Below are positions 47,730-61,300 of a DNA stretch of 64,000 nt, piece by piece. Made by a program: the position numbers and the translations under genes. Within the stretch, counting starts at the first letter, position 1, and each line of letters opens with the position of its first letter. Below the pieces are notes generated by a model. The model was not told the DNA's origin. It made no database searches and was given only the letters and a program-made list of their open reading frames with translations. Source of the stretch: Blastomussa wellsi (taxonomy: Eukaryota; Cnidaria; Anthozoa; Scleractinia; Plerogyridae); contig OX393561.1 in assembly GCA_947652115.1 (NCBI GenBank), positions 36,298,770-36,362,769 on the forward strand, in the 5' to 3' direction.

Positions 47730-47893
47730 CCTTATTCCAAGATGGCCGCTAATTTATGCACATACAAATTGGCCCTTGTTGCCTAATTCAAGATAAAATA
47801 TTCTTTTGATTTTTCAGCTTAAAAACGAGGCAAGAAGGGCTAATTTGAATACCAACAAAAGAATATTAAGATTGTAGCCATTTTGGAATAAGG
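47730..47893. repeat. Palindromic repeat between the convergent genes
   Basis: 'cttattccaagatggc' and 'gccattttggaataag' form the outer arms; 'aaaatattcttttg' and 'caaaagaatatt' form the inner arms. It sits in the 1.6-kb stretch between the LOX-C stop and the stop of the minus-strand gene, where no other gene was recognised. Confidence 0.7.
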
Positions 47894-48123
47894 TGTATTT
47901 AATACGCCAAATTTACAGTTCTGTGCTTAGTTACCAAGCCTTTGAGTGGAAATGAGGCTGAAGGTGACCTTGCTTAGATACAAACCCTCTTGCTTTTGAT
48001 ATGTAAATCTTTTTGTTGTTATGCTAAATAGTTTCTGGTCTTTATCATGACAAGGTCACCCTGAGCCTCGCTTTTATACAGAGGCCTGTAAAATGGACTA
48101 TTCCCTGGTATTTCTCCGCTTCT

Positions 48124-51100
48124 CTACAACTTGTCGAGTTCACTTTTCAGCGTGTCGACAGCCTTCCGCATGCGTCTTTCTTCTTCAGCATCTGCGCATT
48201 CCGTAAGCCACTCAGCACACTGCTTCAAAACAGCCTCTTTCTGAAGACGGAAGTGAGCACGGATTGCTTCTTCAAACCCTATAGAGAGTCAGAGTAGATA
48301 CAGTTAAGTTACAGTTTCTGCCATAGAAAGGCACCTTTTTTCCCTAACTGTTCTTCCGGACGGGGACAAATCACTCCATTCTGACAGAACTTAACTAAGA
48401 GTAACATCCCCATTCAAAGGGAGTATCAAAAATTCATGGTAAGTGGCCTTCGAAAAACTTTAACAGACGTTTTTACCGGGCGTGATTTGACTGATTTACC
48501 TCTCTAACACCGCAAGAAATATATATAGCCTTCCACAACGGAGATTTGTGTAGTCTCTCTGATTGGTTAGATAAGAGTATTAGCCATTCAAAAACAAAGA
48601 AGGACCACTGTAGTTCTATGCGATCAATAAAGCCCTTTTTTTCTTGGATCTCTGTCGATTGAGGTCCCAGCAGCGCGACGTCCATATTCGCTGGCAGGGT
48701 TGCACGGCCGAGTGCGTGCCCAGACTGGGAAAAATAAGGCTTTGTCAATAGAGCTTGTAAACTGACCCGGTGTTGGTTCTCGCAACTGGCCGACCATGGC
48801 GTGACGTATCGTATGGAGCCTGATTCTTGCGTTGTATTCTTTGCAAAGAGTCTGTCGGACAAGAGCAGAGGAAAAATAGTTTTAACACGGTTTGAATGAC
48901 TCGATTGAGGGTTCGGCTGCTACAAGTACCTCTCGAATCGAAACGATTAACAATAAACAATAAAAACGTCAGAGTGGTACAAAAATTACAGGTACAAACA
49001 GAAACGTCGTTGTAAAAAGGGTGGTAGTTTACTGAAATTGATAGTTGATAGTTAGTGCTATCTCTGCCCAAAGTTAAATGTAATATAGAGTGCTTTCTTT
49101 TGAATAGTTTTGCATGCTACTTACATCTCCCTCGTCTGTTCCTTTTATCCCTTCATAACCAGGCTCGTTAAAACAAGGATCAGGAGTGAACATCATTCCT
49201 TGAATTGACACCAAAACCTGTTGATAAAGGAACAGGAAAACACGTTTTACCAGCTCTAAGGATTCACGGAGGCGAGCGTGGCCAATCGGCCAGGACACTG
49301 GACTTAAATCTTAAATCCCCAGGTTCAAACCCTCCTGCATGTCGCTGGATGAATAATGTTTTAATGGTTTCAACCCCTCCACGCTTTATTAATGGTCGCC
49401 TCTTACCAGTTGGGATTTTTAACAAGTTTCTGGTTATTTACAATTGTTTAGGGTCACAATCTAAACTACTAGAACACCAGTTGCTGTATCCACCCTGGCC
49501 TGAAAAGGTCATTTTTTTAAATAGGCTCTGCAAAACATATAGGAATACAAAGCGGTTTACGTCAGAATGTTCCGAACTAACACGACGTGACAATAGTACT
49601 GAAATTTAGTCACCGATGTGTCACACATCCGTCACGCATATAGCCATTTCGTGCCTTCCCAGCATTTAGCTCGCACGTGTTCTTCACAGACAAAACACTA
49701 GACTACGAGAAGTCCGTTTTCTTTCCTAGACCGTTGAGCGTGAAACGGGAACGGAAAAAACTAGCCTCTCGTTCCAAGATTTGTCACGGCCATTTTTCAC
49801 GCACTTTTTCCGCTTCGCGTTAGACGGACTGGGAAAAAAACGGGTACTCGTAGTCCAACAAAACACAAGAGCTGTTTCATATTTGCAACATCATTTATTA
49901 ATACTTTATACTGTAGTTTCGACAAGCCCAAACCTGGTAAAGCGAAGACTTCTTGGGATCCCATTTCTCGCTTGCCTCTCTACCGTGGAAAGTCCCCAGC
50001 AAACTTAAACAAACCTACAAATGTGAAAATGTTGAGTTCGCTATCGACTGCAAGGGGATGTTCAACACACCACAAGGGAGAAATGGGAGAGTCCGGAAAA
50101 CCCAAAAATTTCAGGACAAAACAACTTGAAGATTACCTTTCCGTCTGCGTAGAGATTCGGGTTAAACCTAAAAATGAATTTCCGAAATAAAAATTGTGTT
50201 ATTAAACACTACCATGTAACTACACGAGTCACAAACATTGCACAACTGCCCCATCCACCCAAGTAGCTTTGTTGTTGAAAATTCAATAATTTTAAAGTGA
50301 AATATGACTTATTTGGTATTTAGTTGCAAAGTCTCCCAGAATTACAAGAGCAAAGGAATTATCACTATGGAAAATGGTCGTTGTTCTTCGCCATTTTTGT
50401 GCTGTAAAATCGCCCTCACGACGTCACTGCTTCCTCTGACTCAACAAATTGAGTGAAAATAGGCAAAGAAATGGTGCCGCCCACGACAAAGGGAAATAAT
50501 CTACCAACACAATTTATCATACATCAATCGAGGCGTTTATGAGACTATTTTCTAACGATTTAAGACAGTGGGTCAATTATAACTAATTGCTAAACGCATT
50601 AACTAGTGGAAAGCACGGAAGAGATCACTTGGCCCAATACATGATTCATTGATTGGTTTTGGCAAGAAGACAACCAGTTTTCTCTAATTGGTTTCTACCG
50701 TAAGAGAATAAATCATCGTATCCTACCTCACAGTACCGTTACCGGTGGTAATAATTTTCACCAGCGGTGGATCCACAGGATACGAGGACGGGAAGTAGAT
50801 ATCAAACGCGAAGCAGCCCCGACTGTACGGCGTATCGACCGTCCCGGTAATAAGGGCACGGACGAAGTCCATACGGTTTTCATCCTGCATGAACGATAAC
50901 AAAAATGGAGCATTAGCACTTTACTTTATGTTTGTCTTTACAGTCCATCATGTCACGAACGACAACGATTTGCCATTTTAAAATGTTCATTCAATTTCCT
51001 GGACAGCTTGATCCGAAGCGTGGGAGGCGCAGTGGCCTAATGGTTAGTGCGCTGGACTCCGGATCGACGGTCCGGGTTCGAGCCCCTGACCGGGGCACTG

Positions 51101-54100
51101 CGTTGTGTTCTTGGGCAAGACACTTTATTCTCACTGTGCATCTCTTAACACAGGTGTATAAATGGGTACCGGCGAATTTACTGCTTGGGGGTAACCCTGC
51201 GATGGAATAGCATCCCATCCAGTAGAAATATTCTCTGTCGCTTCATACTACAGAAACCGGGATAAGCTCCGGCCTGATGGGCCACTAGACCCGAATGCAG
51301 ACTTACCTTACCTTGATCCGAACTCCATTAGGCCACCGCGCCTCCCACTCATATTCAACCAACAAAAAAGGAAAATTGCTCTCTTGCAAAAACAATCTTA
51401 CCTGTCTGACAAGGACGGACGCATTTGGATGAACCGGAAGGTTATTTTGCAGTTGAGTTGTTTCTCGCATAAGAGCCCGCACTTTACCGGATCTAAAGGG
51501 AAGGGGAAATGTGAAAAATGATGAGAACTGAATGATAACATAATCTGTTGAGAATAACTTCACCACAGTTACCTGGGGCAGATAGGCTGATTGGCACGGC
51601 ATCGAAATGCATGGCATTCCTGAAATGAGGAAACACTTTCAGTTACAATTTTTCTTCAAAACTACAAGGGACAAGGGAGAAATAGCACTTAAAAGTAACC
51701 AAAAAAGGAAGAGATGATTGCTTTTAAATTTCTCGTGAGCCGCCATTTTTTATTTTATGACGTGTAACGGTTGCTCAGTTGTTTCACACCAAAAATCTTC
51801 CACTTCCTGGGAATAGCGACAACCAAAATAGAAATGCGCGGAAAATTTAAAAGCGATAATCTTTTCCAATTTCCGTTATTTTTACACTATTTCTCCCGTG
51901 TCCGGTAAAATTTAGATATTATTTCTTATATCCACAATCGTATCAATTTTATACTTACCACAAGCTCTGCAGTGTCAAATTTCATCGGTTCTAGAGCTTC
52001 AATATAAGCTTCATCCTCCTGCTTCGCGTCACACGGTTCCGATCCGCAAGCACCATTCCCACACTCCACAGGCGCGTCTTCCAGCGGGGGAAGTTCGTTG
52101 TCGTCCTTGTCTGATTCGTCCTCATCTGGAGAGGGGTGGTCTTCGTCTCGTGCTAATAATGAGCCAACCTATGATGTAAAAGATAAACAAGCATTTATAA
52201 TTCAACCGTCTGAGTGTTTTTAATGAAGTGCTGTTTGCTATGCTGTACAAGTGTACCAGTGTCGCAATTCACGGAACTACTTCATGGCTTGTGCACTTTG
52301 AAAAGTTTAGCCTAAATTCTCAAATTTGTTATTTGCAACCGTCTCAATCTTCCCATATTTAGCAATACTTGTTCTCTTAGTTAAGAATGACTCAAAATAT
52401 CGCGACGGAGCGTATTGAGCAGATAGTATTTATCATATTGTCAAAGATGGTTGTAACATTAAGTCTGTGGATAAAAACCCTAGAGTATGACCATTTAAAT
52501 GAAAGCTATTGAGCAGTGCTTTCATTTGATACTGTTTATTATGACTTACAAGGAGGTTCTAACTGAAGTCTGTGGATAAAATCCTGATGTGCGACTATTC
52601 AAATGGTAGCTATCGAGCAGTACTTTCATGTGGTACTGTTTATTATGCTGTACAAGGTGATTCTAACTGAAGTCTGTAGATAAAATCCTTATGTGCGACT
52701 ATTGAAATGGGAGCTACCGAGCAGTATTTAAATGAGGTACTGTTTATTATGCTGTACATATAGATTACTTCATAGAAAGTGCGACGTACGGATTTTTATT
52801 CACGAGTTGCAAAACTTTGGAAAACGAACGAGTGAGCGCAGCGAACGAGTGAGTTTTCCGAAGTTTTGCGACGAGTGAATAATAATCCGTACAAAGCACT
52901 TTCTATGCTGTAATTTGTTTATTATATATAACGAGTACTCAACCATTGTCAACTTAAAGCGATTTTTCTAGTCTATAATCAAAGAGTTAAACGCAGCGCG
53001 AGGAAAACAAAGCTGCAAATGCATTCTGATTCTGATTAGAAAAGAAAAATTACGGCGACGACAAGCCATCGTAAGCAAGAATTTTATTTAAATAGCGGTA
53101 TAAAACACACTGTGTTAATACTTTTTAAAAGAAAAGCTTTTGCTATCGCATCGAGAAACGTCGCCATAAGTGAATCAACTACTGCGCGCAAATCAACTGG
53201 CGAATTTTTGAGCAAAAGTTATGATAACACAAGGAGTCGGTTCATTAAACAACAATTACGACGTAAATCTGAAATATTTACTTTACCCTGGTGTTCCCAA
53301 GAGTGCTTGAATTTTCTTAGAACGTCCACGGCTGCGTTGTATCAAAGCTACAATGAAAGTCTTTCATTTCTTGGCTTTCCCTGATCGACATTTAGTTTGT
53401 CTTCGCTCCGCCTGGAGAATGATTTTTGCATTTCCATAAAATAACTGTGTTCTTAAGGTTTTGCTTTGCGTGTTTCTGATGGCTTTCCTTTCCATAAAGT
53501 TCTCAAAAGTACAAAATTTGTAGCCAAAACATAAACTGTCTTCGAGAGCTGGCAAACTTGCAGCGCGTTGTTTTCACAACCTCGTTGGAAACCATTTGAA
53601 TTCCCGTGCTCTGATTGGTTAGGTCATTCTACTCTTGATGCTGATTGGTTATATTTTTCACATGTGAAGAAAGCTATACGCGAAGCTGATTGGACGTATC
53701 GCTTTTCTCACATGTGAAAATATAGCAGATATAGAATTCTATTTGCAAGGTTTATTACCTAAAATTGTCGCTATATATATAATAAAAGACGATTCTAACT
53801 GAAGTTAGTGGTACAGTTTATTATGAAAGGTAAGTTTTAAGTCTGTGGACAAATCCGTGCATGCCCAATCGAGGAGTATTTCTATATGCGGTTGTACAAC
53901 GTGCTTCCAACATTTTACAGACCGCGGGATAGCCATTAAAATAAACGCTATTGAGCTGTACTTCCGTGGCACAGTTTAATACGCTGTGCCACCACATGAA
54001 AGCCACCCACTTTCACGAATTTCGATTCCTCTGGAAGCCACAAGTCGTTTACGAGTGCTGCCTGTTTCCTCACTTTGAACGACACCAAAACAACTCTCAC

Positions 54101-55343
54101 CTCTTGCATAACTCTTCTCAAATCTTGCACCAAGTGATCAGGGGCGAGGTTCTCTCGCTGAACAACATGTAATGCTCTTTCCACACTGAGCCTGCTGTAG
54201 TCTGGGTTAGCGGCCAGGCATTTAACAAACTCCCTCTCTTCACTGGCATTTGACATGCGCACGAGCACTGTTAAAATTTTAACCAGCAGGTCCCGTGGAT
54301 CAAATGAATACCTTGAGACAAAAACACACGAAATGAATGAACTGATCCTCGCAATCTGAATGTGAAAACAGTTTTTTTAGCCTGCAATAAATTTCAAGGC
54401 CGTTACAACGGGAATCGAACCCATGACCTCCGCGATACCAGAGAAGTCTAAAACAAGACCACCATGACAAAACACAAAACAGAAAACATTTTGTTTCTCC
54501 TGATAACAAGTCTTAAATTCAAACATTACAAAATTAAATATGTTTTTGCTAAATGGTACGAACTGCAGAAGTATATTAATTCATCTTACTTTTCCATGTT
54601 CTGGACTTTCAAATCCACAGATTTACGCCCGCACAGAGAATCCAAAAATCCAATTATCTGAAATGAAAAATAAAAGACGTTCAATAATGTGAAATGAATA
54701 CGTGTACGCGAATTCTCTATTGAAAGAACTAAAAATTCCAGCTTTAAGCCTCTGTCCTAGCAATAACAATAAGAGGTTTCACTCCCCGCCACGGAACGAC
54801 ATAAGGTATTTCCACGACACTAAGTTCTCCCACGAGTAACCTCCGTCCACCCCCCCCCCCCTCCCCACCCTACCAATACTATTCCAAAGGCGACAGAACA
54901 TACCGCCGCTGCTGCTCTTTGTGACAGCGGAGAACGCGAGAAGCAGCGAGACACTTTCTCTTCTTCTGTGATTTTCTCCAGCAGTGCCAGCGTTGCATTA
55001 GCCTGAAATTTAAACAGGACAAAGATTATGGTGAGTTTTCGGTCACTCCAGTGTCTTAGAATGTTTGAAGGTTACTGCAATTTTCATTTATATCTTCCAT
55101 ACCATGTACATGTGGGATTTCGAGGCCTGTTCTTCACCCTTTAAAAACTGTTCCTTTTCGTTGCGTTGTTCTGTACTCAGTTCTTTCCACTTTTCGTCTG
55201 TTCAAAAAAGGAAGAAATTGTGCACGCAATTGGACTAATGTATTGGGCAAAACTGCTCCTTGATGCATTGTCTATTAGCCTGTCTGTATGTTTGTCAGCT
55301 TGTCTGTCTGTCTGCCTGCCTATCAGCCTGAATAGAGGGTGTA

Positions 55344-55380
<37 letters not shown>

Positions 55381-58300
55381 GTATAGCAATATAATTTGGT
55401 TTTATCAACTGGGTTGATAATGTGAATTGGCCACCGTAAAGAGATTAGCTCTCGAATCTCTTTACGGTGGCCAATTCACATTATAACCAAATTATAATGC
55501 CTATCAGCCTGTCTGTCTGCCTGCCTATCAGCCTGCCTGTCTGTCTGTCTATCTCACTCAACCACTTACTGCATTGTCTGTATGTCTGTCTGTCTCCTGT
55601 TTCCCTCAGTCAGTTACCTTCACCTGCATATTGGGTAAAGTCTGTCTGTCTTCTTGCCTGTCTGCATATGATGTAAGCCTGTCTGTCTGCCCCCTCTCTA
55701 CCTCCGTCAGCCACTTGCATTCATGCATTGAGCAAAACAGCTCCTTAACGCCTGTCTGTCTGTCTGTCTGTCTGTCTGACTGTCTGTCTGTCTGTCTGTT
55801 TGTCTGTCTCTCTACGTACCTGCCTGTTTGTCCTACTCTACCTCCGTCAGCTACCTACATTCATCACGGCTCCTTACCACATTGCTTGGCACACTGCAAT
55901 TTCTTCACATTCGTAATTCGCAGCAAACCATCTTTGAGCACAAAAAGAAGCGTGTCCAGTACAGAACCTAGGAACGACTAACAAAACCAAGATCGGGTGT
56001 TGATTTACTATCAGTCTTTCTGCAATCATTTCTTTGAACAAAAAGTAGTATCTGCTATAGCAGCCCATTTGGTAAATGACTGACCTGAAAACTCTCTCTT
56101 CCACATTCTCCCAGAATTGACGGCAAGCAGTCAGGTCTGTTCCACAGGCTTTCCAGTAACTTAATAATGTCGAATCTAAAACAGTATTAAATGAACATAC
56201 ACTTTGTAAGTGCTCACAGCTCCTAGAGTCCTATGGACTATCTCTTCCTCTGAAGTTTATTATCAACGGCGTTAGGTTCAGCGTAGATCTTTTAGAGCAT
56301 GGGAACCTCCTCACCAACTCCCTCTCACCACATCCACTTCACTCTTTTTAAACAGAAATAAACAACTTTTAATTTCTTATGGAAGCTAGCTGATTAAAAT
56401 AATGAACAAGCCCCCTTCTCTCCAGCAGCCCACTCCCGTCTATATTACACCTTCCTCTTCCAAACCAAAAAGTCATGAAAAGTAAAGTCTCTTTAATTAT
56501 TAACCACTCAAAACTGACCATAGTTTTACTAGTTAGATAGTTAAATAATGCTGTACAATATGCAGGACATTTTTTTCTATCTCGCATTTCATTTTACGAT
56601 TTATGTCATTATGATTTAATCCACATGACAGTGACCAACTCGAAAGCTCATTGGCTACTTTGGTCACTGTACACTATTAATTATTGTCTCGACTAGTTTA
56701 TTTCTATGAGTGTACTTTTATTTTTTCTGTAAACTTAATTGCATAGTGTTTTAAGTTTAGTTTTCTGTAAACAGTGTGCAATAAACTTAAACTTGAACTC
56801 GCAGAGAGCCTAACGATTAGATAAAAAATAAATATACAATTACAACTAAACTGGGCATCGCATCCGCCAATCAAAGTCAAATTTTTAAAGTCTATAAAAA
56901 ATTGTAGTCTGCGTTTGGAGCAACATATTCCTTGCATGGGAAATGATGTCGTTCCTACCTGGCAGAAAATTTGTCAAACTCTTCTTTGTCCACGTCCAGG
57001 CCCTCCACAATGTCGACGGAAGAGTACGTATGAATTAGAGCTGGGCCGAGCTTTTCTCTGACCGCTGGGCACATAGCTACGCAGGCCACCAGGTCGCCTT
57101 CAATACCACTATAAAATCATAAAAAAATACCATTATGGGATATCACTGAACTGTACAACGAGGCTGTCTTTTAAGAAAACTGTTTGCGTTACCTTGTATA
57201 ATGTGATTTTGTTGATGAAATAAACATTAACCTCAAGTATGTCAATACAACTGAACTGTAAAGAGGCTGGTTTAAATATGATGGTTTCTTCTAATCACTG
57301 CACTTTTGTAGTGGATTGCACCGGTTCCACACCCGGCAAGTTCGCACCGACCGAGTTCGCCACTAGTTCATGCTTAAAGACGTAGAAATAATCATACTTT
57401 TCACTCTGTAGCAATTAAAGAACGAGAGAAATAATTACTGTACATTAACAAAGGTAGCAGGAGGTTTCACACCAAATCTCATTTGAACCGTCCGAGTTCG
57501 CACCCACCACTTGTGAAAACACTGATTATTTTTCGTTCTTAAAGCGTTGTAAAGTGAAAACACTCATTACTGTATATGTAGTTCTTTAAGCGCTACAGAG
57601 TGAAAACACAGATTACTGTACATCTGAATGATTACCCTGCATCTGCTGTGTAAAACGATTTTACAAATGACATCACAAATAAATCAACACTGACAGTAAA
57701 AAAGGAAGCAGCAGCTCCTTACCTCCCCCATGTTGTTGTCTCCAACAATTTGTTTTTCCTAATAAGAAACAGACAATTTCAATTAACAATAGTCAAAAAT
57801 GACACAAACGGCTGACCTTTTACTATCCATCTTCGTCATTTTGATTTCGTGAATTTAATATTGAAAGGGCGCTCTCAGAGCAAAAAGTTGTCAGCTAGTG
57901 AGAGATCTAAAACCGAGAAAACCTAAGAAACCATTATTATTCTCCAGCACGATCGGAAGCTCCGAGGAATCCAAAGTTAACTGATCGCCCGAGAGTTCTA
58001 GCTTTTGGTTCCATACATCACCTGATTAACCTTGAAACAGCTCAAAGTGGGCTGTTTTGATACAAATCAAGTCGCAAGTAAGACCTACTTTTTATTTCTG
58101 GAACAGATTTCAGCAAATGACAAAAGTGCTGATACGATTCTGGTGGCTGCCACAGGTCCTGGCATAAGGTCGCGGCGCTCAATAAGAGCGCAACAGCAAT
58201 CAACGAACACACAGATCTGAAAAAAAATAATATAAAATGTACAATTAGATGTCAAGAAAGTGATGAAGTGGACATCAGTAATGCAAAAACAAATAAAATT

Positions 58301-61300
58301 GGCCTTAAAAGCAAAAGTAGTTCTTTGTAGATCATTTTTGCATCAAAATAAAAATGGCTGCATCTTGCACGACCAAGTTAAAATTTCATTGAACAATTTT
58401 TTGCGATGAGCAGCTCAAAAATCCTGTGGTGCACAAAAACTCTTGGCAATACTAAGAAAATTCCATGGTTATTTCCAGAAAGATTTGTAAAACTGACAAT
58501 TGTTCAAGGAATCTACTTACATCCAGTCCCTTGAGGCCACAGGGCTTGTGAACAGTGGCAAACCTGAACCATGAACACATGTCTTTAACGTAGAATTCAG
58601 GAATATTGGCGAATACTTCCCGTTGTTTGGCTCGGATTTCATTTTCAGACAAACCCTGAAATCAAAAATTTAACAAGAGGTGTGTTAAACAAACTAACAA
58701 CACAATATAGATACAAGTGAAATATTTACATTTATTAAATGGTAGCCATGTGATATTGTAATTCCAGAGTTCTCACTGGTTTAGAGGTCAAGGTATCTGA
58801 GCTTATATAACCATTGACCACACATAATGTTACGGTAGGTGTATGTGTCAACGGGAACAGACAGGGAGCTCAAATATGGCAAAAGACCTTATTCACGATA
58901 GCTGCCATGTTTGTTTTCACATTGCAATACAAATTAGGCATGTGATTTGTGAGGGGACAAACAAGCCTAAATCGACAAATTTCAGCTGGTTTTTTATCAT
59001 GTCTGATGATTTTTTTCATAGCCATGCTTTGGTTTCTGTCTTGTGGTTTAAATATTCTAATTTTAACGCAATTTTGGCACTTAATAAAAAAGAAAACGGC
59101 TTGCGTAGTTAACAAGTCAAGGTATAGAGTAACTATTTCAAACTGCCTTATAATCATTATTCCATAACTTGGCCCTCAAATGTGGCTTTACCGTAGATAC
59201 TTCACTATTTAGACCGTCCGATTTTCCAAGAAACGGCATCATTCCAATGTTTGCTCCCTGGCAGATGTGGCTAATTTGCAATACAATATGAAAACCATCA
59301 TGGCGGCTATCGTAAATATGGTCTATTTGTTGAGTATTTTTAATAAACAAATTATTCCACTTGTTCTTGTTGGATATGAAATAATTATTCCCAACAATGG
59401 GCTAAGCGCCTCGTTGGCTATCTACCATCTCATAACCAACACCCAGTCATGGAATTGTTAAATAGAAGGAACAAATCGCCCAAGCCCATGTCTTACCTTA
59501 TTTTCAGAAGCACAGCTTTCTAGAAGATGAAGCAGCCAGGCGGCACTTGTAATGTAAAACTCTGAACACAGCCTCATAAGATGGGTGTCCTGCAGACAGG
59601 TACCCCACTGGAGTATAAACAGCTACAAACAACACAGCAAAAAAGACGGTTAGCAAGACATATAGATCAAGGGCGACGCTGCAAGAAATTTAATCTTGAA
59701 ACTCACCACAAGCTGTTTTCTTATTTCCTTTTCCTCAGGAGAACCTTGTTTCATTTCTGACATCATGGCGTAATACCTGAGAGTTGAAAGAAAATAAGCA
59801 GAGAGAAAGAGTGAGAAATATATCACGCTCAGAGTAACTACTAAAAACAGTGGGGAAGACATAAGGACCCTTTTTCGGAAAGTCCTTGTCAACCACAGGA
59901 AAGAATTCCAATGGCTATTGACCAATCAGAAATTAGCACAAACACTCGGAAAATGGTCATATCACCTCGTCTCGTAATGCCTCTTAGCAAGAAGACTTCC
60001 CAAGACAAGATATTGGATAACAATGGGAAGAACAAAAATTACTTTGTCCCAGACAGAAAGAACAAGGATCATGTCTGACCTGTACATTTTGTTGTAACGT
60101 TGAATGGTTGTGGTAAGTCCAGTGTGCAGAGCGCTGTGAGTTATGTGGAACATCTCCGTCATCAGCTTAAACTGATCTAAAAGAAAAACCTGAAGTTTAC
60201 ATCATGAATTGCAGTGTCACACTTAAACGTGGCATACAACACCAACAAGATGAAGTTTTCAATGACCTAAATTTGGGTAAGTTTTTACTACTTTCTTAAC
60301 GAAAAAAACCTAATTGATTTTGTACTTTTTAAATAAACATAATTTCCCATGACTTTCCATGACCAACACTCAAATTCCATGACTTTCCAAGTTTCCCATC
60401 ACCTGTATGAACCCTGAGCTGAATTTTGGCCTACGAGACCAAGGGCGAGTTGGCTGCAACCAGAGGACATTTAGCAAGATTGAAGACAATAATTGTTACT
60501 TTTTATTATTACTCAACACATTGACAACGAAAAGCATGGAGTGATCATCAGCTTGGAACTTGTCATAAATCAATTAAAATGTACGAAGCAAGCATTTAGG
60601 AGTTAATCACCCTTAAGATCTCCTGATGGGAACAGCACGCTTCGTAAATCAATTTTCTCCTCATTCTCTGTACCTGTAAAGAACAAGTAAAATGAAAGCA
60701 GGTTTGTACTGGCACGTGCATACAGATATCCCAGGGCTCGACACTAACATTTACCTGCTTTCCACTGGAAAGTAAATTTACTTTTTGGAAAGGAAAAAAT
60801 AACCAAAATTTCAAAATACTTAGCCAACCTGGGAAGTAAATTTTTGAGGAAACTGCAAAGTAAACGTTATGCTTGGTCGGCATAACTGTGCAAAAAGATG
60901 ATGATAAAATGATAAAATGGCCATCCGACAATGACTTTCAGTCTTCAAAAAGACGAGTTGACATTATTCTCTTATTCTCCAATCTGCCATATTGGAGCAT
61001 CAAGAGAGCTGCCGAGGAGGTGTGGATAAGGTAAATACACATTGTATGGTGCAATTTACTTACCACGGTCAGTAGCTATAACAATCCATTTTGGAAAAGA
61101 AAATTTTGAGACGGAAAGTAAAATATTTCAATCTACGTTCTAAGAGGAAAGTGGTGTAAAAAGTTAGTGTCAAGCCCTGCATCTAAAGGTAACAAGATGT
61201 TAATGTTATCAACTACGACAAGCTGATAAATGGCCCAAAACATCGCATCAGTTTAAAATACAGGACAGACATACAATAACATGTTTTTAAAAAATCTCTC

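Larger units (their letters stand above)
48124..51619 (-). other. E2 (UBC) module of the fusion gene
   Basis: Eight exons (51573-51619 to the stop) plus the last part of exon 51959-52168 encode the E2 part. The pre-UBC helix region (LEPMKFDTAELV, then SGKVRALMRETTQLQNNLP) resembles the stretch before the UBC domain of BIRC6. The catalytic Cys codon is 50009-50011, in GKVCLSLLGTFHGR. The residue trio upstream is N-P-N where most E2s have H-P-N, as in BIRC6-type E2s. EKWDP, SSLYQVLVSIQG and FNEPGYE are further family blocks. The C-terminal helix region (AHFRLQKEAVLKQC) is present. All core E2 elements seem intact. UBE2O is the next closest alternative family. Confidence 0.87.
52447..53997. repeat. 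About 103-bp tandem array split by two insertions
   Basis: Three units (about 52447-52553, 52554-52657, 52658-52762) share 'ctaactgaagtctgt.gataaaa' and 'gtactgtttattatgctgtac'. Diverged units resume at 53787-53997. Between them lie a palindrome (52772-52907) and the mobile element 53170-53786. All this is the intron that joins the UFD2 core to the linker and E2 exons. Confidence 0.7.

Noticed and set aside
49621..49680. Minus-strand CWEGTKW as the E2 active-site exon
   Set aside because: No splice sites or Cys context; the true exons 49934-50014 and 50137-50167 were then found with correct phase.
52169..54100. Hidden U-box exon between the UFD2 core and the E2 part
   Set aside because: No minus-strand stretch with a U-box pattern (DP...MxDPV...DR) was found; sequence is repeats and a mobile element.
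53948..54268. Longer reading of exon 54101-54311 running on to 53948
   Set aside because: The extension lies after a good donor (GAG|GTGAGA) and loses family similarity at that point.
55166..55981. Cys/Leu/Ser-rich ORFs
   Set aside because: Translations of CTGT/CTGC microsatellite within an intron of the minus-strand gene.
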